NCBI GenBank assembly: GCA_020726505.1
Contig: JAHLEZ010000004.1
Span: 620,001-684,000, forward strand
Origin: Leptodontidium sp. MPI-SDFR-AT-0119
Lineage: Eukaryota > Ascomycota > Leotiomycetes > Helotiales > Leptodontidiaceae
Direction: 5' to 3'
DNA: 64,000 nt
Below the pieces are notes generated by a model. The model worked only from the letters and a program-made list of their open reading frames with translations, searched no databases and had not been told where the DNA came from. This document shows positions 24,900 through 36,279 of this stretch, piece by piece. How positions within the stretch are numbered: the first letter of the stretch is position 1; every line of letters begins with the position of its first letter. The translations under genes were made by a program, and so were the position numbers.

Positions 24900-27170
24900 C
24901 TCGACTTGATGAATATCAGATATTGGTAGCTCAGGATGACTTGAGCGCGGATAAAACATGGGGTTGTTTTACCTTCAAAAACAGGAGTACTGGACTGCAA
25001 TCCCACAGAAGGAAGGGTTAAGAGCGGATGAGTACTGATGAGTACTTCAGTAACGGGCAGGTTGGGCGACGCAGCAATAAATACACGACGTCTCAAGTCT
25101 AGCCTAGACCCAAAACAGATGGAAATATACGATTCACCCTATTAGATGCACTACAGCGGCGCAAAGGACGTGTCGTCAGACGAAAGCTGACCGCTTCCTT
25201 AGCTTAAAGCTAGGAAGATACTCAAAAGTAAGCGCTACTCTCATTTAAGTTGTCCCGATACGAATTTTGTTTATATTAAACAATCTGCTGTCGAGGGCTT
25301 AGCTAAGTACCCGGGTAGTCGGACTTCAAGCTCAATTGGAGTCTGTGAAGTCTGGCGAAGCTTCTCCCAGGACAAGCCATCCATCCCCCTTTTCCACGTC
25401 AGCACAAAAAATTCCAATCCTGCCCGGCCTGAGATAATCAATCCCAGAATCGACTTTCTTGGAAGGTCTTACCTAGACCTAAAATACCTAAGCACCGTCA
25501 GGTATTTATTCGTCTCTGAAAGAAGTACCCGGTTTTTTTGATAAAGAAACGTAAATTACCCCGCCCCCTTTTCCTAACCGAGCCCCTGAGTGAATCACAA
25601 CAAACCATGGCTTTCCTCCAGCGACAGAACAGTATAAATAGAGCCCTATGATTCATCTATAAAAGCCTCATTATGTCGTGGAAAATTACTTGGGCAGGCT
25701 ACTGGTGGGTCTACGGGTCGCACAGAAATTCTAACAAGGTGGTGCATTTTTCAGAGCCTGACGCTGAATCTGAAAGTCCGCTGCGAATGCTGAGGATTGA
25801 TCGAATACAATTGAAATTTACTTTAGAAATGAGAATTAACATTTGACGATGAGGAGTCCATAGACAGCAGACAGTTTTCGGGGAAACGTCTGTCGCATTG
25901 GTGATTTCTGTGAGCGGAATTGGATATATTGAGTTGAAGCCAAATCTTGCAAGCGCCCTCGAGTTTGAAAAATAATCGAGAGTCAAGTGGAACATGTTTA
26001 ATAGGTTATCTTGTGATCCCCTGGATGTCTCTCAATGCTAAAGAAAAGATGGTAGTGGAGTTTTGATCTAGAATTTACTACTATTCTGCTTGATTCCTTA
26101 TAAGAGACGACTAGACCTAGAGAAGGGGAGAAAATTCGCTCGGTAGAACTTTTGAAACAAATATATAACTAACTTAAACACATGTTGGAGAGAAATATAA
26201 GAACGCTAGTTATATCAATGGATCGGCAACAATTCCACCGTAGTCAATGATGGGAACACATGATCCTAGCCTGTGGGGATTTGAAGGGATTTCGATTCTC
26301 GAATGCAAGATTTCAATAACAAACTGGGACAGCTTCAGTACGAAGAATCTTGCAGGCGTTGAATCCAAAACCCCTATCTTCCAGAGACGTTATCTCCACT
26401 ATTCTTCCAAAGAGTGACAACACGTTTGCAATTGACAATGAAAAGTATCTTTCGCCAAGGTTGCGAGGCCTGGAGATGACTTCAAGATTCATGGACTTCA
26501 GTCAACTGTATCAAAATTGAAAAATCCGAAAGAAGAGATATAACAGAGGACTGGAGAAGACTTCCAGCATACCTTGGCAAAGATTCCTTTCACTGTGTTT
26601 TCCTGTCGTCGCCTCACCAAACAGCCATTTCCTATTAAACTTATACTTACTCATTGACTGGCGCCCTCACTTTGGGACTGTTCTTAAATCTCCAGGTTAG
26701 ACTAATACGAAAATTGGGATTTGTGCATTTTGAAGATGTTGTAGCAAGCTTTATATATAAAGCATCATCTCTGTTTTGATATGTGAGAGGATGGTAGGGA
26801 TTTCGTTCTGCATGCGACAATCTGAAGACTGCGTTCTCAACGGAAAGTCCACCAGCGAGCACGCATAGAAGCCGAACCATTCAAAGGAAATCCCCTCCAT
26901 CGGTTGGAGCGATATACATTTCCTGGTGAATCTGTAAAGGTACATGACCAGCAACATATCTTTTCAATGATAAGAGCAGAATACTTGACAACAATGTTGA
27001 TTCTTCCTTTGTTTTCCAAAATATTTGTAGCAGGGTAAACGCAAAGAGTGGCGTAGCTTCCAAAAAATTCACCAGGACCTGCCCGCCACGAAAATTATTC
27101 TCGGCTGTTCTATTGTCAGACTGCGAGAACAGGAGCTTAACCCGATATATGGAGTATAGATAGCTATTAT
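24900..27170. other. 2.3-kb region without a gene
   Basis: Somewhat AT-richer than the gene region before it. Several short minus-strand frames (25.7-26.0 and 26.6-27.2 kb) show no domain or splice pattern. Nothing can be supported here. Confidence 0.5.
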
Positions 27171-27827
27171 GTGTCATATGGTTCTATCGCTGCAAATTAC
27201 GTGGATTTCTGTGGCAAGATATCGGCATTGGGACCTGTTCCAGGAGGAACTGTCCATACAGAAACCTACAACAACCAGACCCCTGATAAGGTCAAAATTT
27301 CCGCGTTTTGTCCAGGAGATAACGCCAGTTTGTCTTCGCAAGTTGGGCTAGATGAATGCAAGACCGTTATAAAAAACTTAGTTAATGGGTGCGATGTTCC
27401 ATCAAACCGCAACCCGTTGAACTACACAAATGGCCGGTCCAAGAAATTCTATTACAAGGTGGTTCCTTCATACTCAACGGCGCAACCTACAGTATCCGAC
27501 CCACAACACACCACCGTCCTACCCGTCCGACCCATGCGGATGCTTCATGCTGGGATACGGTAGAAAGCTTTTTATAAAAGTTTCGACCTCAAGGGGTACC
27601 GACTTGCCGATGCCGATTATGGAAGCAAGCCATTGCACCATGTTCGAAGCTGTGGTGCGGTAACTGCCTGGAAATTATGACTCCGGATTATCAAACTAGC
27701 AGGGTTAGAGTGGTATGCCTCAGGTACTCTACCCATTGAGCACCTGATGTGGTGCTGTATTGGTGGTGCAATATCATCTGCCAGTTGGGGGAGCACTGGA
27801 AGTGGAGGTGCTCTGGAGGGTGAGTGA
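27171..27827 (+). pseudogene. Decayed gene for a small secreted-type fungal protein
   Basis: Coding-like sequence is spread over two frames. The first part runs from 27171 (MSYGSIAANYVDFCGKIS) through LDECKTVIKNLVNGC. A one-base frame change near 27455-27462 leads to YKGGSFILNGATYSIRP and PTHADASCW. Another near 27555-27580 leads to FYKSFDLKGYRLADADYG, RSCGAVTAWKL, a TGA at 27678-27680, then EWYASGTLPIEHL and a Gly/Ser-rich end at 27827. The spaced Cys residues and the short FDLKG/ADADYG and CGAVTAWKL segments resemble a fungal extracellular protein family that I recall but cannot name. No signal peptide remains at the 5' end. At least two frameshifts and one stop make this non-functional. 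Confidence 0.5.
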
Positions 27828-28050
27828 GCACCGAACGCTGGTTAACGGCTCGAGTGAGAGCTCATAAATCGGGGTGCCGTTGCTGAAATTCTATTACAAA
27901 CTTTCACGGATTATTTCGTGTATGAGATGTCGAGCGTGTGTAGTATAGCAACCGGCCCATCTCTTTGCCTTTGATACAATCATTCTAAGAAAATTCCTGT
28001 GCCGACCTTGATGGTGTAGCAAGACACGTAGATATGGCGTACTGCATGCA

Positions 28051-28602
28051 TTACAAGACAATGCCAATGACTAACAACTTTTTATATTTGTGTGCATATA
28101 GAAGGTTCTTAACTGGCGGCCTAGGCGCGATGTAGGCTTTTGGCGATGTGTCTTTCGTGGTCAGAGTGTAGAGACTGTTGACGGCCATGGTGGCGGATGT
28201 GAAGCTTGTGGGGAGGCGGTGCAGATTTGTGACGCGATAGTCGGCGGCTCCGCCGAGGAGGGCACCTGGCACGTCAAGATTTGACAAGAGGGCCAGTAAG
28301 TATTGGGCTTCTTGAGAAGGAGGTGGGAGGGTACCGCTCATGAAAGAGATGCAAGTCCCGTTTAACGCTTCATCTGATGTTCCGATTGCTGGCGCTTTTG
28401 CCCTGTCTATCAGTTGTTAGTTTTGGGAATGACCCGGATGCCTGAATTCCTTACCCGCGTTGGTGAGTACGAGCCCAGGCATCAAAGACTTGGTCCCAAA
28501 CTTGACTTGGATGGTGGAGGTCACAGTGGGACTGAAGCCTGCTGGGGTTTGTGCGTATCTGGCTGCGGCGAATAGCAACGATGCGAAAGTAGTGAACAAC
28601 AT
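28051..28602 (-). CDS. Secreted PEBP-like protein, apparently shortened
   Basis: Exons 28455-28602 and 28051-28406 are joined across a 48-bp intron (28407-28454), giving 167 aa. The first 18 or so residues (MLFTTFASLLFAAARYAQ) fit a signal peptide. KAPAIGTSDEALNGT, NLDVPG (the DPDxP-like ligand-binding motif), TNLH and PRPPV...YAHKY (the PxPP...HRY motif) place it with phosphatidylethanolamine-binding proteins of the fungal secreted type. Two features are odd. A 19-codon stretch (SGTLPPPSQEAQYLLALLS) sits between FM and NLDVP, where relatives run straight through. The frame also stops just after HKY, without the C-terminal 30-50 residues usual for the family. It may be a pseudogene or need an unseen last exon. 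Confidence 0.55.
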
Positions 28603-29174
28603 CTTCCATCCTAGAACACAATCTCCGAATGCAAACTGGGCGGTGCTAGCGAATGATTATATGTTCGAGAAAATCTATGTCGCCGAAAGCCAAGTTGGTT
28701 CATCACACAGCCAAGATAGCCATATTTAGACTCGGGGAGGCGGAAAGGGGGCTCATTGGGTTCAGATCTGAATTAGATTGAAGCCGGAACAGGCTGAGGA
28801 GAGTGATAGTGGATCTTGTTGTCGGCACTCAATATATCCATCCTGGCAATGGAAATGGTATCTTTCAACCCCGCAATAGGTAAACATCGCAGGCTATGGA
28901 GAAGTGTGCTAAATGAGATTCAAGACAGCGGTAACAAGCGAGGATGGCGAGAAACACAAACACAGACATACGTTGAAATGTCACCCTAAATCTTAATTGC
29001 AAACAAGAGAACACGATAACGCGAGCATATGCATCAAGTGGTCTTCGGAGGACAAATGTCTCGTCCACATGCAACCCTCCTTTACCAACCATTCCATATT
29101 AGACCGATATTTCAAGTCCTTACAGAGAAACAAATGTCCCCACCTCCTCCAGCGCAGGATCGCCCATGGGGTTG
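28603..29174. other. Intergenic, nothing recognised
   Basis: Promoter side of the PEBP-like gene and 3' side of the LIM pseudogene, both on the minus strand. No trace of a RhoGAP domain follows the LIM part here. Confidence 0.45.
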
Positions 29175-31425
29175 TTATCGTCTAGAGCGGTTTCCGCTTC
29201 CGAACAAAAAATTTCTCGCCGGATATCGTTTCCGTTTCTCCGGGGCTTCCGAGGCCTCGGACTTGCGAAGCATGTCGCCGTGTATATCCTCTAGACTTGG
29301 GTTGCGACTTAACGTGTGCTGATCGGGCAGCTCACTTTTCCTCCCATCCGGTGAAAAACCGATCCCCGCCAGGCTGCTTTGTATCACTGCTGTCGACTCA
29401 CCTAGTTGAGTTTGGAGATCAGGTACATCTTCTCTGCTTGGACGTGTTGGTGGACCACTCTTCTTGGCAGTATGTGCTGGAGAAGCGCGAGGCTTGGTAG
29501 GGGATGACTCGTTTCCTTTGGGGCTTTCCGCAGAGCCCAAAGAGGCTGATAGAGGGAGAAGCACTGATAACGATGGTTGTGTACTTGACACGGAGCTGGA
29601 AAGATCTTTTTCTTGTAGCCTCTTTTGATTGGATGAAAGTCGTTCCGGGATCTTGGGGATGGTTGGTGTTAGAGATCCCACTATCTCGGGGTCCAGGCTG
29701 GAGGATGCAGCCGAGATGGTCGTACGAGACTGGATAGATCCAGGAGACAAATCTGGTAAACTTTTATCGAGAGAATACGGCTTAATTTTCCGATTTTTTG
29801 AAGCCTGTCTAGATTTCTTCCGTCTTCTTGCCATGGGAGACTCATGGCACGGCATACAAAAGATACCCTGGGAAGTCCTTGCATAGCGTAGGTTTTCGAT
29901 TTTTTTGCAATTGCGACATTTGAAGCATTTTGCGCAGAAAGCTTGATCGCCTGTCAAAATGGCAAGGTCTTCGATCTTTTCACCGCATGCCGAGCACGAA
30001 TATGTGCAGCCGTCGCAGATAAGGCTTCCGTCTCCGAGCAAAAGGAGGTTTGCACCGGGATCTAGAAGGGTACCGCAAGTGGTGCAACGAAAACACTCAA
30101 TATGCCATCGATTCCCAGCTACTACAAGTTAAACTGTATTCTAATTGATATCATGTATTGAGACTCACCCAATTCGAAGGCCGTGCCTTCTTCCAGCTGA
30201 TAAATCCATTAGCGGAAACACACCTGAAGATAGAATCGCCAACAACTTACAATTTCACCACATCCTTTGCAAGGATAAACATCCTCATCCCCATGTAAAA
30301 ATGGTTTATCACTCATTGGAAGCTCCTCAGCCTTCGGGGCTGAAGTCACAGCTGCTTTCACTTGCTCTTTTGACCCTTCATCCTTACCAGTCGTGCCTGC
30401 GGGCTTATCATTTGGATGGAATACATCATGGACTCTACCACCACAATCAAGCAGTAATCTGAAGACAGAGTCATGACCATTGCTTCCGGCTGCCTGCAGT
30501 GCGTTTCCGTATGGCCCTTCACCTTGGTTGACATTGGCTCCTGCATGGAGCAAAGCTTTCACAATATCGATGTATCCCTCCATATTTTCCAGCGTGGGCA
30601 TTCACATCTGCTGAATTTTCAAGCAGACACTGAACAACCTGTAGGTGGCCATTCAGAGAAGCAACTTGCAGAGGTGTGCCAAACTGCCCTACCGGTTGAT
30701 CGATATTGTGATCGGCAGATGCTATAAGTGCTTTCATTTTTTGATTGTCCCCTTTATATGCTGCTTCGTGGAGCGGAAATTGTGAGAGATACAATGGGAT
30801 GTCTTTGATCTATAAATGAAACGTCAGCAACCTGAGAAAAGGAACATGGAGCTCGTACCTTTTCAGTATGGCCGACGCCAGACATCTCTTCCGGGGTTTC
30901 ATCTCCCGATTGATCTCTACTTGCACCTCTTCCATTCCCAGAGCCAGTCGTCGGCTCATTAGCGTTATACTCTGTAGGACGAAGTTTTTCTGTCCCATTA
31001 GTAGCACTTGATTCGCCTGAGCTGTTCCTTCCACTTCCGTTGCCGTCATGCTCATCCTCGGCATCATCATCATCGTTCTCATTGTGATCGATATCATCAT
31101 CACTATCTTCTTGATCGGAGTTTCTTTCCAAGTTTGGAAGTGCGGCAAGTGAGATCTCTTGCTGATGCCTTCCAACATGACTAACAAAACCCTTCTGGGT
31201 TTGAGCTGGTGAAGTCAAACAAAATGGACATGTTTCGAGGCTAACGTTACGCGCCACAACCCTTCTCGCGGCAGATACGACTTCTTCGATCTGAGATGTC
31301 GCAAAGTGCTCTTTGTGGACCTAATGGATGTGGTTGCGAAAATTATCTTGGAAATCGAAGGCATCGTCGCACAGGTTGCAATGCCATTGCTCATCGACTC
31401 GGTGTAATTGGAACTCATGTTTCAT
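29175..31425 (-). pseudogene. Broken C2H2 zinc finger-ankyrin-LIM gene
   Basis: Readable exons are 30859-31425, 30251-30809, 30169-30196 and 29175-30118, with introns of 49, 54 and 50 bp. The order is: a finger (WHCNLCDDAF...NHIH), a second finger (CPFC...HVGRH) leading into QEISLAALPNL, an acidic linker, ankyrin repeats (HEAAYKGDNQKMKALI, TPLQVASLNGHLQVVQ, ALQAAGSNGH), two LIM-type zinc modules (CKGCGEI...HIECFRCTTCG...CDGCTYSCSACG...CAKCFKCRNC) and a Ser/Pro-rich tail. The LIM part looks like that of fungal Rga1-type RhoGAPs, but no GAP domain follows. Lesions are a TAG at 31321-31323 where relatives have Gln (CAG to TAG), and an ankyrin deletion with frame change near 30562 (AHAGKYG against EGYIDIVKALL). 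Open frame continues above 31425, so the original start was probably further out, toward the transposon block. Confidence 0.65.
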
Positions 31426-31439
31426 GACCGGAATCTCGA

Positions 31440-32091
31440 CACCTCCCAACCCTCTAGCACACGTGACCCCGCGGCGCCTTTGCTCAGGCGGCTCAGGCCT
31501 GGCTTAATTTCGGCTCAAGTCTGCTTAGGTCTACTTCTTATCTTACTAGAAATCGTTAACTTTTAACGAGGAGCCCGAAAAGGCCTCCTTTCTTAGCCAT
31601 AGGTCCTAAATCTGTTCCCACTGTACGGTCATTCCCAGTTATCCTGGTCTGCGTGTCTTCGTGCGTGGGACCTTTTCTGCCTTCAGGTTGTTTTACGCCG
31701 TCTGCGTTTTGCTTAAGGTTACATATTTTATAAATGACTAGTTCCCTCTTGTCTTCATCTCTCTGCTCACCCATCTTCTCACCCATCTTCTTACAATCTT
31801 ACTTATCTTCTCACATATCTTTCACCCATCTTCTTACATACTTTCTCACACATCTTCTTATATACTTTCTTACACATCTTCTCACCTTCTCACACATTTC
31901 CTTACACATCTCTTTACTTATATTCCCTCCCTTATCTCTCTTATCTTTAATTCCTCTCCTGTTTTTTTATTATAAGAAAATCTTCTTTTCTTGTCTCTAC
32001 TTTATATATTTACATCCGCATATGTATAGTTCTACAAGCTATAAGCACTAAACAAGCAAAAGGATATTAGAGAGGATTAAATCTAAACGAG
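31440..32091. repeat. Transition zone with a CT-rich degenerate tandem repeat
   Basis: From 31740 to 31960 the plus strand is built from degenerate CTTCTCAC(C)CAT/CTTCTTACA units, a low-complexity minisatellite-like run. The zone joins the truncated C2H2-ankyrin-LIM gene to the hAT element. No gene was seen. Confidence 0.5.
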
Positions 32092-32530
32092 CAGGGTGGG
32101 GAGAAAAAATTAAGTTACTTTAATTAAATTAAATTAAAATTTGAATAACAACTTGACTTAATTAAATTAAAGTAACTTAAAAGTTACTTAATTTTTTACT
32201 TAATTTTTTATAACAAATTTAATTAATATATAACTTTTAATATATAAATTCTGCTTCTTCTATATTTGTATTAGGCTCTTTATTAGCCTCTTTTTCTTCC
32301 TCTATAATAGTACCCTAGCTTCTTAAATACATTATTATATTAAATGTGTCTTTATTTAATCTATTCCTTAGCTTATTAATAACTAAAGCCCCTTGTGAAA
32401 AAAATCTTTTACTAGAAGCACTAGTAGCTGGAATAGCTAAATAGTGAGAAATAGAGAATGATAGTGTGAATGATGATTCTATTGAGGGGGCATTTCTAGG
32501 TCTATATAACTACTTTGAGTACTAAGCTTT

Positions 32531-32750
32531 CGCATCGGTTATTAGCTTTGTATCAAGTTACTAGCTTTGTATCAAAGGCTCGCATCGGTTATTAGCTTTG
32601 TATCAAGTTACTAGCTTTGTATCAGAGGCTCGCATCGGTTATTAGCTTTGTATCAAGTTACTAGCTTTGTATTAAAGACTCGCATCGGTTATTAGCTTCG
32701 TGTCAAGTTACTAGCTTTGTATCAAAGGCTCGCATCGGTTATTAGGCTCG
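32531..32750. repeat. 50-bp tandem repeat inside the hAT element
   Basis: Units begin CGCATCGGTTATTAGC at 32531, 32581, 32631 and 32681, with a partial fifth at 32731. Each unit holds two copies of a TAGCTTTGTATCA-like segment. Copies differ mainly by C/T and G/A changes. The array lies between the hAT C-terminal motif and the rest of the transposase. Confidence 0.9.
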
Positions 32751-35584
32751 CATATGGTTAGTATTCTTATAAATAGCGTCTAGCTATTATAGCTAATATA
32801 GGGTAATTAGAGCTATTTAACTCCCAGTAAGCTAAAGGTAAAGTCTATTATAATATTAGTAAATTTTTAAATATATATATAATTGTAATTATAACTTACT
32901 TGTTTATTTTGTCTTTTTTCGCTTAAATAAGCTTACAATTCATCTAAATCTTCGTCTTTAGACTTGTTAATATATATATTATTATCTGAATCGTCGTTTT
33001 CACTATATATATTAAGGTTTTTAGCTCTAGGTAAAGTAGGTAACCTAATATAATAGTCTCTTTTTTCCTTATTATAAATATTAGTATAATATTATAAGAG
33101 TAAGATATATTACTTACGAAGTATATTCTGCTTTTAATACTTCTAAAATATCGATAATTTGTTCTCGACTCAAGCCTAAGCTTACTAATCCATCCTTTTT
33201 AATTCGAGGATCTAATAATAGACTTATATATAAAGTCTTAGTTCGAGCGCTCGAATTTAGCTATTGATTCTTTGGATAATATTTACGTAGCTTAGCTACG
33301 CCTAAGTTAATAGCTTTAATAAGAGGCGGAAATTCCTATAAATATTAGTATATATAATAATAAAATTATTAGAATATAACTTACTATTAATTCCTCTTTA
33401 ATCCTTTCTAATTGTATATAAATATTGTATAACATTAGAACCGTGTAATATATAGTAGGACATTTATCGGCTTGAAGTTCATTAGTAGCCTTAACAAATA
33501 CCTTAAGTATTAATAAAGTATTTTTCAAGTATATTATTTCTTCTTCCGAGATCAATAACTTCTTATTCTTAAAAGCCTTATTATTAGAGTTTTGCATAAC
33601 TATATTAATAGGCTGATAAAGAATTAGAAAGTTATTGAGCATATTATAAGTCGAAGACCACTAAGTTGTAGTATTTATAATTAATTAATAAGTTTATTAA
33701 GAGTAAAATAAGTATTATTACTTACCTAGCTGAGGCATTTGAAATTATGTTATATTTAAAGCTTTAATTTGAGCTAATAGAGCTTGTTTATTATTATAAT
33801 TATATTTAAAAGCTATTATAATGAGTCGAATTCGTTTCTATAAAGAGTATATATTATTAGGACCTTTTTATTAATTAGTATTTATACTTAATAATTTTAA
33901 GACATATAAACTTACTTATAAATATATTCCTTTCTTCTAAATCTTCTTCTTCTTCTTCTTTAATAGCTCTAATAACGTTTAATTCTTCTATAAAATCTTC
34001 GGCTTTAATAATAGAGCTTATTATCTCTTGTGTAGTTATATTAAGCACGTGCGCGCAACAAGCTATATCTCCTTGAAATTTAATAGCCTCTAAATCATAA
34101 GCTCTAATAAAGCTTGATATTAGGGTATTATTAGAAGATGAGTTATCTCGAGTAATACTATAAAGAATTAGTAATAATAATTTAAATAATACGTACTAAA
34201 ACTTACCTTTTAATATTATATTTAATATTAAAGTCTTTTAAAGTATTTAATAATACTTCGCACATATAAGCTCCGGAGTGCCTATCTTCGAGTATAGCCA
34301 TTCTTAATAAGTAAGACTCTAATTTAAAGCTCTTACTTATAAAGTGTCTATAATAAAAAAAGTTAGTTATATATATATTAAATTTAAGAGTTAATTACTT
34401 ACATAGTAATACCTAAATAAGCGTCTTGATTAGACGTAGTCTAAGCGTTTAAAATAAGGCTAAACGTGCCTTGATTTTCTTTATAATTATTAAGCTTGTT
34501 TTTAAAGTTATTAAAGGCACTTAAATAAATAGAATCTAATTCGTCTCTTAGAATCTTTCTGTTAATTGTTGGAATATCCCTAAAGAATAATTAACTTTTA
34601 TAAGTATTATAATATAAAGAATTTACTTACTCTTTTAAATATCTCAAAAGCTCTTTAAAAGTAGGGCTATTAATTAATCGAAAAGAAAGGTTGTTTTATA
34701 ATATAAAGTTTAAAATCTTAATTCTAAACTCTTTGTTATTGAATTCGCTTAATTCTCGCTTCTTAGCTCTAGAAGAGCTTAAATAGTCGCTTATAGAGCC
34801 TTAAGATTCTGATAGATCTCTAGTAATACTAGAAGAGTTACTAGCTTGCGAGCCTATTTATATTATAATTAGTATATATTAATAATAATAATTAGAATAA
34901 GATTACTTATTAATATTATTATCTAATAAGCCTAGCGATACTAGCTTATGATTACGCTTATAATGCGATATTAGTTACTTGTAGTATATGATACACGTTA
35001 CTTTAGAACTTTTATTATAAATTTAAAGTAATATATAACTTAATATAAATTAAGATTATATAACTTACGTGTAATTCTTATATATACAGCTAACTGTAAC
35101 TGCCGAGGTTGTGTAGGGTCTTCTGATCGGGTCTAGCTCTTTTAATAAATAACCCTCTTTTAAATATAAGCGGTTAATTATTAGAGAGCTTAAAAATCCT
35201 CTTGATTTTGAGTAATATTCGTTCGGTAGTAGTAGAATAAGACATTTATAAGATTATAGAAAAAAGAATAAATAAGAAGAATAATAATAATAAAAATAAT
35301 AATAGAATATAAAATAAAATAATACTAAAAAGAATAATAATATAAGAAGAATCGAATAAATAAAAACTATCCTAGAAAACTAAAAAAAAAAAAGAATAAG
35401 AATAAAAATAAAATAAGAATAAAATGTAATATAACTAAAAAATAATAATAATCATATTAATAATATAATAATCATATAATATAATATCCTAATAATAATC
35501 TAGAATCCTAATACATAAACTCCTCCTAAAATCATCCTTCCGATACCTAATAAAAATAATTATATATTTACATTCAATACTTGA

Positions 35585-35775
35585 TGTGGTACAGAAGTGG
35601 GAGTAGAGCCTTGCGATCAACGTAGGGAGAATTGGACCGTAGGGTTGATTGTTGTCCAGAATACATGAGGAAATCAGGGGAACACTTGTTCTCCCTGAAA
35701 GCGGTAGAACGTGGCAGAAACTATATCCAGCGGTAGCGCACAGCTAACCGAGCATCAGCCCGTGCCTGTACGACA
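35585..35775. repeat. Probable solo LTR (191 bp) inside the hAT element
   Basis: A normal-GC island in AT-rich DNA with LTR-type ends: TGTGGTACAG at the left and CTGTACGACA at the right, which are imperfect inverted repeats. The ends resemble those of the element C LTR (TGTCGTGCA...TGCACGACA). Flanking 5-mers are CTTGA and TTAGA, so no exact target duplication remains. Confidence 0.45.
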
Positions 35776-36279
35776 TTAGAGTTATTATTAAGTGTTTTAG
35801 TTGTAAGGTTATTTAATAAAGATAAAAAAAAGAATTTCTAACGAGACTTTATCTTTATATATACTAATATAATTATTTCTAGATTATTTTATTGAAATAT
35901 TGATTTCTAATACTTCTAATGATTTATAAGCTTATTTTTATTACTAATATATTTTTAATAAGTAATAGAATATTAAAGAATCAATTAGTTATAATATTAA
36001 TAAGTTATGTGTTTAATTTGTTATTTTTTTAAAGGTTCGCGAAGATTCTAGAAGCTAAGATAAGCTAAATCTTTATCTATTGGCTAAGAGGAACGTACGC
36101 TAGTTTAAGGTTATCTTTCTTATTTTAGCGCCCTTCTTCAAATCACATGGCTCTTACTTAAGTCATAATTAAGTTACTTTAATTAAATTAAATTAAAATA
36201 TAATTAACGATGAAGTTACTTAAGTTTAATTTAAAGTAAGTATAGTTACTTTAATTTAATTTAATTAATTCCCACCCTG

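Larger units (their letters stand above)
32092..36279 (-). mobile_element. Decayed hAT DNA transposon
   Basis: The ends match as terminal inverted repeats: CAGGGTGGGGA at 32092 and, read inward on the minus strand from 36279, CAGGGTGGGAA. Both are followed by AT-rich repeats containing AGTTACTTTAATT. The minus strand keeps hAT transposase pieces. At 32361-32452 is the C-terminal dimerisation motif (AIPATSASSKRFFSQGAL, then INKLR), and near 33380-33640 is KATNELQADKCPTIYY. GTAAGT-type donors in between suggest the original ORF was spliced. TAG at 32315-32317 stands where relatives have Trp (TGG to TAG), a G-to-A change of RIP type. No identical 8-bp target duplication flanks the ends (TAAACGAG left, ATTACAGA right). 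Confidence 0.8.

Noticed and set aside
32092..36279. Target duplication for the hAT element
   Set aside because: TAAACGAG and ATTACAGA do not match, and shifting the ends by a few bases does not help.
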